From: Geobacter sp. UBA5735
Lineage (GTDB): Bacteria; Desulfobacterota; Desulfuromonadia; Geobacterales; Geobacteraceae
Length of the DNA stretch: 17,777 nucleotides
Assembly: GCA_002419385.1 (NCBI GenBank)
Contig: DIFZ01000034.1
Span: 1-17,777, forward strand
Reading direction: 5' to 3'
Within the stretch, counting starts at the first letter, position 1. The number at the start of each line of letters is the position of its first letter. Made by a program: the position numbers and the translations under genes. This document shows positions 5,943-14,030 of this stretch, one piece after another. The notes under the pieces are model-generated. The model saw only the letters and a list, made by a program, of their open reading frames with translations, was not told the DNA's origin and did not search any database.

Positions 5943-8900
5943 CTATTTCACCGAAGCCCCGAATTCGACCCTGCTGGCAACCTGGTCCGTCTCGGATGGC
6001 GCCTTGAAGATGTCGCCGCCCTTCAGGAACACCCGCTCTTGATCGACCTTGCCCTTGTCCACCAGGAATGACCGGACAGCCGCTGCCCGGGCCTGGGCCA
6101 GCGCACGCAGCTCGTTATCCCCCACCACGGAATGGGTGAAGATGAGCTTCTTCATCTCGTTGTCAGGCAAATCCTTCACCAGGCCGATGAAATTTCGCGG
6201 CTTGGAGAACTTCTCTTTCCTGTAGACTGCCTTCAGGTAGTCCGAATACTCTTCCGGCAGGATTTTAACCGTATCCGGAGAATCGCCAGGGCGGTTCTTC
6301 CGTTCCTTGACCATTCTGAGGAACTTCTCCGACCGCATTTTTGAGGCCAGCAGTTCATTTCGGTACCCTTCAGGGTCCCTTTCCTTGTCCACGTAACCGG
6401 TGACCTCGACCTGCAGGGCAGGCCGGTCCTTGATGGCCGACGACAACTTGGCCAGCTTTTCCTGCTCCTCAGCCGACAGCACTGAAGACCCAGGGGCGAA
6501 CGCCACGCTGTTGAAATCACCCTTGCCGCCGAACGCAGCCTGCAGAAGGCTGAATGGCGAGGTGGCAGCCTTGACCAGGAGATTGCGCAGCACCTGGAAG
6601 ACCAGCCGCCAGACGCTGAACTGCGGGTCGTCCGTCCGTCCCGTGACCGGCAGATCCAGGTGGATCTCCCCTTTCCGGTCCTTCAGCAGCGCCACTGCCA
6701 GACGCACCGGCAGCTTGGTGGCCTTGTCGCTCTCAACCTGCTTGCCGAACGTCAGCTGATCGAGGAAGATCTTGTTCTCCGAGGTCAGGTTCTTGTTTTC
6801 GATCCGGTATTTCAGGCCGAGGAACAGCTTTCCCTTGTCAATGACATACCCCAGGTACGTGCCGGAATAGGGCGTTGCAGGCGTGAGATCGATATCCTTG
6901 AAATCAATCTCCACATCGAGGAACAGATTGTCGCGGAGGGGGTTTATGGAGCCTGTAATGACAAGGGGGGAATGGTTTTCCAGGTTGCCGCGCAGGTCCA
7001 CGGACGCCGGGCGGTCTTCCAGTGACGAAAGCCCGCCGATCCGGCCGCCCAGGTTGTAGAACGTGGTGGTGAACGGTGTCGGGAGGTGCTGGTCGCTGAA
7101 AACCATGGTGCCGCCCTGCAGGGTTATTGCGCCGATGGTTATTGCGGCCTTGCCGCCGGCCGCCACACGTTTCGGAGCGGGAGCCGCTGCAACCGGTGCC
7201 GGCGCCGCGGCCGTCTTGGCCGCAGCGGGGGCTGCCGTTTGCGCTTGCGGGGTCGGGGAGGCCGTTTCTTTACGCACCATCAGGTTCTGCAGGTTGAGCG
7301 TCCCGTCTTTCGTCACGATGATGCGCGAGTAATAATTGGCAAGCGAAACGCTCCCCACGTTCAACGTGAACGGTTCCAGACTTCCCCTGACACTTTCCAC
7401 CTGCATCCGTTCCCACTTGAGCAGGTCCACGCCCTCGCGCGTGTCGAGGCAATAGAATGACCGGATCCCCAGCGAACCGCCAAACGTCCCGGTCAGCTTG
7501 CTCCCGGTGCGCGCCAGTTCGATGTTCATCCGGGTATCAAGCGCACCTCGCGCGATTGACACAGCCAGGTTTTCAGGAAGATACGCATCGAAATCGTTCA
7601 GCGGTATCCTTTTCAGATCGACCGTGCTCTTGAGGCGCAACGGGGAAGGCGTAAATCTCCCGGTGGCGGCAACTCCGCCCCTTCGTCCATAGGAGGAGGA
7701 GAGCGAAAATGGCACGGGAGCGGCAAGCTGCTCGGAAAGATCCGCCATGGTAAAGTGGAGCTGGCGCAGGGCAAAGGATGGGGTGCCTTCCCGGGTCCGG
7801 TCGGTGTAAAACGCATTGAGTCCCGATCCTTCGACCCGCTTGACCAGGTAGGTTAGCGCCGTGCCCTTTTTCGGGCCTGCGGGCCTGCGTTCCTGCTCCT
7901 TGAGCCTGACACGCACGAACGCTTGCGGCGTAAAGCGTCCAGCCTCGTCACGGGACAGCTTGATGTCACCACCCTTGAAAACCACCGATTCTAACAGGGC
8001 TTTGTTCTCTTTCCGGTTGAAGCCGATCCCCTTCACCGCCACCTCGGCCAGCCGGATTCCATCCTTGCCGGCGAATCTGACGCCGAGATCACGACCCGCA
8101 AGCGCTCCCTCGGTCAACGACAGACCGTTCTCTCCGTCGAAGCCGATCATGGTGGAGGCATCGAGTCTTCCGGTCACGGGCGACGACAGGTTGCCGGCCA
8201 AATACGGGTAGTATGCCGCCAGGTCGATGCCGCTCACATCCAGCTTCAGGGACGCAGCAGCGGGCTTCACCGTCAGGTCGCCCTTAAGGGCGATCGACTC
8301 GTCCCGTGCAGAGTGCATGAGCAGTTCGAGGAGGCTCTTGTGGCCCTGTTCGGTCGAGAAATTCCTCACGGTCAGATCGATCCGGTCCACATCAGCCTGG
8401 AAGCCGCCCCGCGGAACCCTGTCCCGGAAATGAACTTTCCCCCCCAGGCTCCTGACAAGTGCTGCCTTCACCAGCGGATACCGCGGTTTTCCGGCCCGGG
8501 GTTTGCCGGGTTTTGAATGTTGACCGCCGGACAGTCTCTGCCACGTCCACCTCCCCTGCGCATCCCGGTCGGGAAAAAGTTCAAGGCCGGCTGTTTCCAG
8601 TGCGTCAATCTCGAAAACCCGGCTCATGACCTCCGCGTGCCTGACCCTGAGCAGCCCGGACCGCAGAGCAAGAAGCTCCGCTCCCTTGCGGTCCCTGATC
8701 CCCAGGTTCCTCAGCCCCAGGGCCCCGGATACGGTCATTTCCGGCTTCTTGCCTGCCGAAACCCGATAGCCGAGCTCCAGCGCAGAGTCCAGCCGGCCGG
8801 ATTCGACCACCAGGGGGGATTTCACCGGCAGATAGGCCATGTAGTGAGGAATGTCCGCATCCCGGATGTTCAGGATTATGGAAGTTTCCTTTGCCTGGGT

Positions 8901-9518
8901 AAGCGGTTTCAGCCTGCCGTCCGCGGAGAACCGCGCACCGTTGACAACGGCTTTGATGCGGGGAGCCACGTGGATATCCGCTAGGTATTCGATGTTGCTG
9001 AAGAAGGGGATTGAAAGATCCAGTCGCCGGACGGTATGGTCCGTCGGCCTCGTTGCCGCTTCGTCACGGAAATCGATGGAACCGTTGGACAGCTCGATAT
9101 TGTTGATGGAGAACTGGAGCGGCTTGCTCTCGGGATCCTTGGGCTTGATGAGATCGGAGAAATTATAGGTGTTGGGTCCCGTACGAACCACATGGACATA
9201 CGGTCTGGTAACCGTGACGCCTGAAACTATCAGCGCCCTTCTCGTCACCGAAGCCGGACTGATTTTGAGGCTGACACTGCTGAAGTTGACGAAAGCCTTT
9301 TCACCGCTCTTCTCCGCCAGGCTGAATCCGGAAACCCCTGCCGTCAAGGTGAAGGGATTGAGGGTGATCCTGGAAATGGAGGCTTTCCTCCCGGTCGCGC
9401 TTTCGATCTTGTCGACCGCCAGCGACCGGACGATGCCCGGCAGGACGAGGATGACGAAAAGGAGCAGAGCAGCCACCGCGGAAAGAATCCAGATTGCGGG
9501 CCTGTCGCCGACTTTCAT
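5943..9518 (-). CDS. DUF748/AsmA-like envelope protein
   Basis: A 1191-residue protein with an N-terminal membrane anchor (about residues 9-32) followed by a long periplasmic beta-rich region. The start of that region, ATGRKASISRITLNPFTLTA, is characteristic of the DUF748 family, AsmA/TamB-like proteins thought to act in envelope lipid or outer-membrane homeostasis. Repeated blocks such as LSNGSIDFRD (about 143-152), GGKVHFRDR and GGTMVFSDQHLPTPF follow the family pattern. An Ala/Pro-rich linker lies at about residues 751-790. The C-terminal 190 residues recall an OmpA-type domain: VAFAPGSSVLSAEEQEKLAKL and LQVEVTGYVD near 1005-1040, then ALAQARAAAVRSFLVDKG near 1140. The ATG at 9518 has GAGGAGG about 6 nt upstream. 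The gene is 150 nt below hipA and probably has its own promoter. Envelope role is inferred; the family assignment is firm. Confidence 0.88.
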   Translation of the reverse strand: MKVGDRPAIWILSAVAALLLFVILVLPGIVRSLAVDKIESATGRKASISRITLNPFTLTAGVSGFSLAEKSGEKAFVNFSSVSLKISPASVTRRALIVSGVTVTRPYVHVVRTGPNTYNFSDLIKPKDPESKPLQFSINNIELSNGSIDFRDEAATRPTDHTVRRLDLSIPFFSNIEYLADIHVAPRIKAVVNGARFSADGRLKPLTQAKETSIILNIRDADIPHYMAYLPVKSPLVVESGRLDSALELGYRVSAGKKPEMTVSGALGLRNLGIRDRKGAELLALRSGLLRVRHAEVMSRVFEIDALETAGLELFPDRDAQGRWTWQRLSGGQHSKPGKPRAGKPRYPLVKAALVRSLGGKVHFRDRVPRGGFQADVDRIDLTVRNFSTEQGHKSLLELLMHSARDESIALKGDLTVKPAAASLKLDVSGIDLAAYYPYLAGNLSSPVTGRLDASTMIGFDGENGLSLTEGALAGRDLGVRFAGKDGIRLAEVAVKGIGFNRKENKALLESVVFKGGDIKLSRDEAGRFTPQAFVRVRLKEQERRPAGPKKGTALTYLVKRVEGSGLNAFYTDRTREGTPSFALRQLHFTMADLSEQLAAPVPFSLSSSYGRRGGVAATGRFTPSPLRLKSTVDLKRIPLNDFDAYLPENLAVSIARGALDTRMNIELARTGSKLTGTFGGSLGIRSFYCLDTREGVDLLKWERMQVESVRGSLEPFTLNVGSVSLANYYSRIIVTKDGTLNLQNLMVRKETASPTPQAQTAAPAAAKTAAAPAPVAAAPAPKRVAAGGKAAITIGAITLQGGTMVFSDQHLPTPFTTTFYNLGGRIGGLSSLEDRPASVDLRGNLENHSPLVITGSINPLRDNLFLDVEIDFKDIDLTPATPYSGTYLGYVIDKGKLFLGLKYRIENKNLTSENKIFLDQLTFGKQVESDKATKLPVRLAVALLKDRKGEIHLDLPVTGRTDDPQFSVWRLVFQVLRNLLVKAATSPFSLLQAAFGGKGDFNSVAFAPGSSVLSAEEQEKLAKLSSAIKDRPALQVEVTGYVDKERDPEGYRNELLASKMRSEKFLRMVKERKNRPGDSPDTVKILPEEYSDYLKAVYRKEKFSKPRNFIGLVKDLPDNEMKKLIFTHSVVGDNELRALAQARAAAVRSFLVDKGKVDQERVFLKGGDIFKAPSETDQVASRVEFGASVK

Positions 9519-9670
9519 GGGAAGCCTCCTCAGGAATGGAATCAGGACATGTCAGAGAGGTCAAACCATTTCTTATGCTTCAGTATAGGTCACTTCTCAG
9601 GAAATGAAACCATGGGCACGGTTTGCCTGGCGCCTGCATTCACCGGGGAATGTCCCGCATCCGATTGGGG

Positions 9671-10957
9671 TCAGCGTTCAAGTCCGGCCAAGTCCCTCAT
9701 GCTTCCGGGGAGGAAGCCCTGGAAGACGAACGGGTTCAGGAACTGGTTTCTCCACAGCAGATTCCGGTCCACTTCAGGCAAGGCCGCTTCGTCGCAGACC
9801 GTGGACCAATGTTCCGTTATGCAGAGAATCTGCTTTTCCACTATACGACATGCTTCTACCTCGGAAAGCAAGAACTGGGGAGCGGCAGCAAGACAGGTGG
9901 CAATCCGGCTCGAGCGGTCATTTCCGGTGATCAGCATTGCCTGCGATGCGATGCTTCCATGTCGCGGCTGCGGACAGATGTCGTATGCGGCCGACAACGT
10001 AAGCATCTCACCATCCCAGAAGGCGGCGTGATTGCGGGCATGGTCGTCAGTATTGCCGACGAGGACGTTGAAAACCATGCGGGAGAAAAGCTCCCTGAGC
10101 GTCCCGGGAGCATCCCTGAATCTTGCCCGAACCAGTTCGGCAAGGATCTCGTAACTCGCGTAACGGGCCATCATTTCATCCAGCGACAGGAGGGTCAGGG
10201 CCGAAACAAGGCTCTTGCGCAGCCATCCTTTGACTGAGGCGATCCGGTCAAACCGCTCAACAAGCAGCACATCCTTGCCCAGAGTGGTTTGGAGCGAAAC
10301 CGGCGCCACGTCCAAACCTGCCAGGGCCGCCAGACGCATGGCAACAAATTCCGCCTTGACAATGGAATAGATATCGGTGGAAGTTGAAAACTTGGCAATG
10401 AATTTTTTGGCGTCCCCCTGGACAAGGGCCTTCGGCCGGGCTCCCCCGATCGATGTGCCATGAAGCAGGGCGTGAGCGAGCTCTTCGGTCAGCGGGATGC
10501 CCTTCTCGACCATTTCGGCGGCTTCGGCCAGTTCTTCCAGTGAAGCGGCTGCCGAATGCCTGGGTTCGTAGTGCGTGGGCGAGCGCTGGAAGTCAAGAGC
10601 GCCGATGCGGTCTGATCCCGACTCGATCATATACGTGAGTTCATCGAGTGCAGCCGGGTCCGTTCCTTTGGCCCGTGCCCCAAACTTCCTGTTGAGAATC
10701 ACCCTGCGTCCCCAGGTGTCGGGAGACGCATCTCTCAGACACCCGGGCATGCTGAGCCCAGGAAGCAGCGGGATAAGGCCCTGACGAAGCGGCAGTTCAG
10801 TGTCGTAGAGGGAAATGGCATTGTCCCGTTCCAGGTAGCTTTTCCCGTAGTTGAAGACGTACACCTGTCCCTGTGCGGTCAGTTTTCCAGCCACAACCGG
10901 CTCTGACTCTTTGGGGAGCCAGATCCAGACAAACAGTTCCGGGTATTCAGAAGTCAT
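9671..10957 (-). CDS. hipA: HipA-family serine/threonine kinase toxin
   Basis: Toxin of a HipBA module; HipA of E. coli phosphorylates glutamyl-tRNA synthetase and causes persistence, but the target here is unknown. The 428-residue product has the HipA layout: an N-terminal domain, the Gly-rich loop TSIGGARPKA (about 168-177), the ATP-binding lysine in KKFIAKF (184-190), VERFDR (233-238), the catalytic NTDDHARN (302-309) and the metal-binding LSAAYDICP (321-329). All key residues are intact, so it should be an active kinase. I chose the ATG at 10957 (MTSEYPELF); an adjacent ATG is at 10960, GGAAGG precedes both, and the frame extends spuriously to 11086 inside hipB. It overlaps hipB by 11 nt. 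Confidence 0.92.
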   Translation of the reverse strand: MTSEYPELFVWIWLPKESEPVVAGKLTAQGQVYVFNYGKSYLERDNAISLYDTELPLRQGLIPLLPGLSMPGCLRDASPDTWGRRVILNRKFGARAKGTDPAALDELTYMIESGSDRIGALDFQRSPTHYEPRHSAAASLEELAEAAEMVEKGIPLTEELAHALLHGTSIGGARPKALVQGDAKKFIAKFSTSTDIYSIVKAEFVAMRLAALAGLDVAPVSLQTTLGKDVLLVERFDRIASVKGWLRKSLVSALTLLSLDEMMARYASYEILAELVRARFRDAPGTLRELFSRMVFNVLVGNTDDHARNHAAFWDGEMLTLSAAYDICPQPRHGSIASQAMLITGNDRSSRIATCLAAAPQFLLSEVEACRIVEKQILCITEHWSTVCDEAALPEVDRNLLWRNQFLNPFVFQGFLPGSMRDLAGLER

Positions 10958-11285
10958 CATCAACCTTCCCGGAAGTGCGAATACTGTGGGGCAACAGGGC
11001 AAGCTTGTCTTGTATCCGGGCACTTTGCATCTGAATCGTCGCCGCATCATCGGCTCCGAACAGCTGCACTCCCACCAGGGTGGCAACCTCGAAAAACAGA
11101 CCGATCTCGCATCTCAGATCCCCGTTTTCGATCTTCTGCAGTGTTGCCCGAGAGATTCCCGCCCGTCCTGCCAATTCATGAGCGGTCATCCTGCGTTCTT
11201 TTCGTCCCAGGCGGATGAGTTTGCCCAGGAGCTCTGTCGCCTCACGTGTCGCGCGGCAATAGGTTCTCTTGCGGACAGGTATCAT
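10947..11285 (-). CDS. hipB: HipB-like Xre-family antitoxin/repressor
   Basis: DNA-binding antitoxin that should sequester HipA and repress the operon. The helix-turn-helix is at about residues 33-56 of 112 (MTAHELAGRAGISRATLQKI followed by ENGD), with a longer N-terminal extension than E. coli HipB. I chose the ATG at 11285 because AAAAGG sits 7 nt upstream. An ATG at 11303 and a GTG at 11315 are in frame but lack a ribosome binding site. The C-terminal tail (SGKVDDDF) overlaps hipA. It is preceded by a promoter with an overlapping palindrome. The order hipB-hipA is the usual one. Confidence 0.88.
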   Translation of the reverse strand: MIPVRKRTYCRATREATELLGKLIRLGRKERRMTAHELAGRAGISRATLQKIENGDLRCEIGLFFEVATLVGVQLFGADDAATIQMQSARIQDKLALLPHSIRTSGKVDDDF

Positions 11286-11327
11286 TAGAACGCCTTTTGT
11301 CATTATATTAGTCACGATTGCATTTTA

Positions 11328-11345
11328 TGACTATTATAATAGCCA
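11328..11345. promoter_or_regulatory. candidate HipB operator
   Basis: An 18-base palindrome with one mismatched pair, TGACTATTATAATAGCCA; its central 12 bases, CTATTATAATAG, are perfect. It covers the -10 box of the hipBA promoter, the position expected for autorepression by an Xre-type antitoxin dimer. Confidence 0.6.
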
Positions 11346-11365
11346 TGTCAGCACCATACTGTCAA
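11336..11365 (-). promoter_or_regulatory. hipBA promoter
   Basis: On the minus strand a perfect -35 TTGACA (11365-11360) is separated by 18 bases from TATTAT (11341-11336). Transcription would start near 11329, leaving a leader of about 45 nt before the hipB ATG. Confidence 0.65.
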
Positions 11366-11461
11366 CGGATTTCCATGTGGCACGAACAGGGCATAACAAA
11401 AGCTGACCGGGATGTCGTTTCCGTGGCCCGGAATGTCTCCCACCTGCGCCCCCCTTTCCGC

Positions 11462-11743
11462 TCACTCAGTGCGATTGGTAACCTCCACCAGGTGGTAGCC
11501 GAAACGGGTCTTGATCGGGCCGAGAACCTTGCCGACCTCGCCGGTGAACACCGCCTCGTCGAATTCCTTCACCATCTGTCCCGGGCCGAAGGTGCCCAGG
11601 GCGCCGCCCTGTTTCCCGGAGGGGCACAACGAATGCTCCCGGGCGACCGCGGCGAAATCGGCGCCTGATTCGATATCGGCTTTCAGTTTTTCGCAAACTT
11701 CCTCGCTGGCCACCAGTATGTGGCGTGCACTTGCTCTGGGCAT
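11462..11743 (-). CDS. ppiC: parvulin-type peptidyl-prolyl isomerase
   Basis: A single-domain parvulin that catalyses cis-trans isomerisation of peptidyl-proline bonds. At 93 residues it has the same length as E. coli PpiC and no signal peptide or partner domain, so it should be cytoplasmic. Family landmarks are RHILVASEE near the N-terminus, GADFAAVAREHSLCPSGKQG (about 28-47) including the catalytic-site cysteine and His region, GALGTFGPGQMVKEFDEAVF (47-66) and FGYHLVEV at the end (82-89). The frame extends upstream to 12043 without support. The ATG at 11743 has GAGGAG 6 nt before it and matches the family start. It is 67 nt downstream of the secreted-protein gene in the same direction. Confidence 0.93.
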   Translation of the reverse strand: MPRASARHILVASEEVCEKLKADIESGADFAAVAREHSLCPSGKQGGALGTFGPGQMVKEFDEAVFTGEVGKVLGPIKTRFGYHLVEVTNRTE

Positions 11744-11810
11744 GGTACTCTCCTCGAATGAATATTCAACTCCAACTGCTTCGTTCATTGTAAAAAGAAT
11801 CAATAGGGTA

Positions 11811-12098
11811 TCAGTGACGTTTCCTATGCTTCCCATGGCCGTAAGCATGGCCATTTTTATTCGTCTTTCCCTGCTTGCCAGAGCTTCCCTTGACGTATGC
11901 ACCGCTCCCGCCATGGAAGGACACACCGGGAGGCAGGGGAAGCCCCGGCGGAGCCGGCAGACCCTTGGGCAGCGGCGGCGCCGGCGGCAGGGGCAGACCG
12001 GCCAGTGCGTCGTTCGCCGCAAACGAAACGGCAATGGCCGCAATGGCCAGCGCTACCAGGTAAAATCCGGCTCTCGAGCGGAACGGCTTCATTTTCAT
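11811..12098 (-). CDS. small secreted Pro-rich, His/Lys-tailed protein
   Basis: A 95-residue protein of unknown function. Residues 1-33 form a signal peptide: basic MKMKPFRSR, a hydrophobic core, and an ALA site before GLP (cleavage about 33/34). The mature protein has a proline-leucine segment of LP and PP steps (about 34-58), a glycine-rich stretch, and a C-terminal tail dense in Gly, Lys and His (residues 73-95, including HAYGHGKHRKRH). The tail could bind metal, nucleic acid or polyanions; this is inference. I chose the ATG at 12098 because AAAGGA is 7 nt upstream, and the signal peptide begins there; the frame itself is open to 12161. A candidate terminator separates it from paaK. Confidence 0.75.
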   Translation of the reverse strand: MKMKPFRSRAGFYLVALAIAAIAVSFAANDALAGLPLPPAPPLPKGLPAPPGLPLPPGVSFHGGSGAYVKGSSGKQGKTNKNGHAYGHGKHRKRH

Positions 12099-12121
12099 GA
12101 TCACATCCTTTCGTGTCCATA

Positions 12122-12169
12122 AACAAAAAGAAGGTAAGGGCGTCCCGCAGCGCCGCATCATCCTTCACC
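12122..12169 (-). terminator. candidate terminator after paaK
   Basis: On the minus strand, just after the paaK stop, GGTGAAGG (12169-12162) pairs with CCTTACC (12139-12133) through seven pairs and one bulged G. The interval is GC-rich, and TTCTTTTTG follows. The T-run supports an intrinsic terminator for the iorA-iorB-paaK transcript. Confidence 0.5.
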
Positions 12170-13465
12170 TCATTCAAACGTGCGGTTGTCGAACAGGCGC
12201 TTGGTCTTCTTCTCGGAACGGGGCAGCGTACCATAATCCACCAGTTCCACCGTGCAGGATACCAGCAGGGAACGTTTCATCCCGGAAACGATGCTCTTCA
12301 CGACCTGGTCATCGGGAACGGCTTCGCCGTTGCGCGCCCGCTCCACCCGGACGAGCATGTAGTCCCTGCCGTCCCGGCCGTGATCCAGGAGGATCTGGTA
12401 CTCGCTGCCGATCCCGCCGACCCGGTTCAGCAGTTCGTCCACCTGGCCGGGATAGATGTTCACTCCCCGGAAGATGACCGTGTCGTCGGAGCGGCCCAGG
12501 ATCCGGTCATGGCGCGGCAGCGGGCACCCGCACGGGCAGTCCCCCTCCACCAGGCGGGTCAGGTCCCGTGAACGGTAACGTATGAGCGGCACGCCCTCCT
12601 TGCCCAGGGTGGTATAGACCATTTCCCCCATTTCGCCCGGCGCAGCCGGCTCCAGGGTCTCGGGATCGAGGATTTCCAGGATGTAGTAATCGGCCCAGTA
12701 ATGGATGCCGGTATTGCAGCGGCAGGAAAGTCCGGTCCCCGGGCCGTACAGTTCCGTGAGCCCGGTGATGTCGTAGATCTCCTCCACCCCGAGGAATTCG
12801 CGCATGGTTTCCAGCATCGTGCTGCCGCTCCGCTCCGCGCCCATGATGATCTTCTTCAGGTTCAGGCTGTCCCTGATTCCCCGGCGGTGCACTTCCTCGG
12901 CGAGGAGCAGGCCCATGGAAGCGGTGCAGCAGAAGACCGTTGTCTGCAGGTCCTGGAGAAACGCGATCTGCATGTCCAGGTTGCCCGGCCCGACCGGTAT
13001 GGCCATGGCCCCGTATTTTTCGCAGGCAATCTGGAAGCCCACCCCGGCAGTCCAGAGACCGTAGCCCACCGCGATCTGGACCCGGTCGTCCCTGGTCACC
13101 CCGGCCATCTCGTAACAGCGCGCGAACATGTCCTGCCAGTCATCCAGGTCTTTCCGCGTATAGGAGAGGATCTTCCGTTTTCCCGTGGTGCCCGAGGAAG
13201 CGTGAACCCGCACGATATCCCAGAAGGGAACCGATTTCAGGGCAAACGGGTACCCGTCGGCCAGATCCTGGGCCGTGGTGAACGGAAGCCGCCGCAGATC
13301 TCCCGGTGAGCGTATGTCTTCGGGTTTGACGCCCGCCGCCTTCAATTTATCGCGATAGGCCGGTGAATTGTCCCAGGCGTGGCGCACCGTCCACTTCAGG
13401 CCCTCCAGCTGCAGCGCAGCAAGTTCCGCGGGGGACCCCGCTTTTGGCGGAAAACGTTTCAGCAT
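12170..13465 (-). CDS. paaK: phenylacetate-CoA ligase (AMP-forming)
   Basis: Activates phenylacetate or a related arylacetate: acid + ATP + CoA gives acyl-CoA + AMP + PPi. The 431-residue length is standard for PaaK. Signatures are the P-loop HASSGTTGKRKIL (about 88-100), the core motif YDITGLTELYGPG, YRSRDLTRL, the hinge region RILGRSDDTVIFRGVNIYPG, and the C-terminal domain ending SEKKTKRLFDNR with the adenylation lysine. All appear intact. The ATG at 13465 has AAGGAGG 10 nt upstream. It is the third gene behind iorA and iorB, 16 nt after iorB, so it likely acts on aryl acids linked to aromatic amino-acid breakdown. Exact substrate preference (phenyl- versus indoleacetate) cannot be read. 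Confidence 0.92.
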   Translation of the reverse strand: MLKRFPPKAGSPAELAALQLEGLKWTVRHAWDNSPAYRDKLKAAGVKPEDIRSPGDLRRLPFTTAQDLADGYPFALKSVPFWDIVRVHASSGTTGKRKILSYTRKDLDDWQDMFARCYEMAGVTRDDRVQIAVGYGLWTAGVGFQIACEKYGAMAIPVGPGNLDMQIAFLQDLQTTVFCCTASMGLLLAEEVHRRGIRDSLNLKKIIMGAERSGSTMLETMREFLGVEEIYDITGLTELYGPGTGLSCRCNTGIHYWADYYILEILDPETLEPAAPGEMGEMVYTTLGKEGVPLIRYRSRDLTRLVEGDCPCGCPLPRHDRILGRSDDTVIFRGVNIYPGQVDELLNRVGGIGSEYQILLDHGRDGRDYMLVRVERARNGEAVPDDQVVKSIVSGMKRSLLVSCTVELVDYGTLPRSEKKTKRLFDNRTFE

Positions 13466-13481
13466 GTATCCGGTTCCTCCT

Positions 13482-14030
13482 TCAGCATCCTGCCCGTTGC
13501 GCGAAATCGGCCCCGGCCCGGAATGCCTCGAGGGAACTCTGCAGGAGGGAAGGTTTCGTAGCGAGCTTTTTTTCCAGAATCAGGCGGACATCCTCGAAAT
13601 CGCAGAACAGCCGTCCCGCTTCGGCAAGGACGCGCCCCAGCACGATCAGGTTGACCGACCGGGGTGCCTTCATTTCCAGGGCGAGGGAATCGGCCGGCAC
13701 CGGAAAGACAGGCAAATCTCCCCTGCCTTCCGGCAGCGAGGAAGCGTTAACCCCTATCCAGCCGCTGTCGGCCAGGAAGTGGCGATGCAGGAGAGCATTC
13801 TCCGGCTTGAGGGCGATCATCCCGTCCGCACGTCCCGGCCGTACCAGGGGGCTGGAAAACCCGCCCACCTTCAGGTGGGAGATCACGATACCGCCCCGCT
13901 GGGCCATACCGTGGGTCTCCGAGGTCATGACCGGCAATCCCTTGGCGATGGCCGTTTCGGCAAGCAGGCGGGTGATGAACAGGATTCCCTGCCCGCCCAC
14001 GCCGGATAGGATCAGTTGTTGGGAAATCAT
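13482..14030 (-). CDS. iorB: indolepyruvate:ferredoxin oxidoreductase, beta subunit
   Basis: Smaller subunit of the oxygen-sensitive enzyme that oxidatively decarboxylates aryl pyruvates to arylacetyl-CoA and reduces ferredoxin. The 182 residues correspond to the gamma-type domain of 2-oxoacid oxidoreductases: GVGGQGILFITRLLAETA (about 10-27), SETHGMAQRGGIVISHLKVG (37-56) and a C-terminal helical part. The start is the ATG at 14030, which overlaps the iorA stop as ATGA; GGAGGAAGG lies just upstream within iorA. The open frame continues to 14183, but only as an out-of-frame shadow of iorA. Tight coupling with iorA matches the obligate complex. Confidence 0.94.
   Translation of the reverse strand: MISQQLILSGVGGQGILFITRLLAETAIAKGLPVMTSETHGMAQRGGIVISHLKVGGFSSPLVRPGRADGMIALKPENALLHRHFLADSGWIGVNASSLPEGRGDLPVFPVPADSLALEMKAPRSVNLIVLGRVLAEAGRLFCDFEDVRLILEKKLATKPSLLQSSLEAFRAGADFAQRAGC

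Noticed and set aside
9582..9587. TATACT as the -10 of a DUF748 promoter
   Set aside because: No acceptable -35 lies 16-18 bases upstream on the minus strand; a promoter is likely in the 150-base gap but cannot be placed.
12701..13309. 202-codon plus-strand frame opposite paaK
   Set aside because: Shadow of an intact ligase gene; no start signal or domain.
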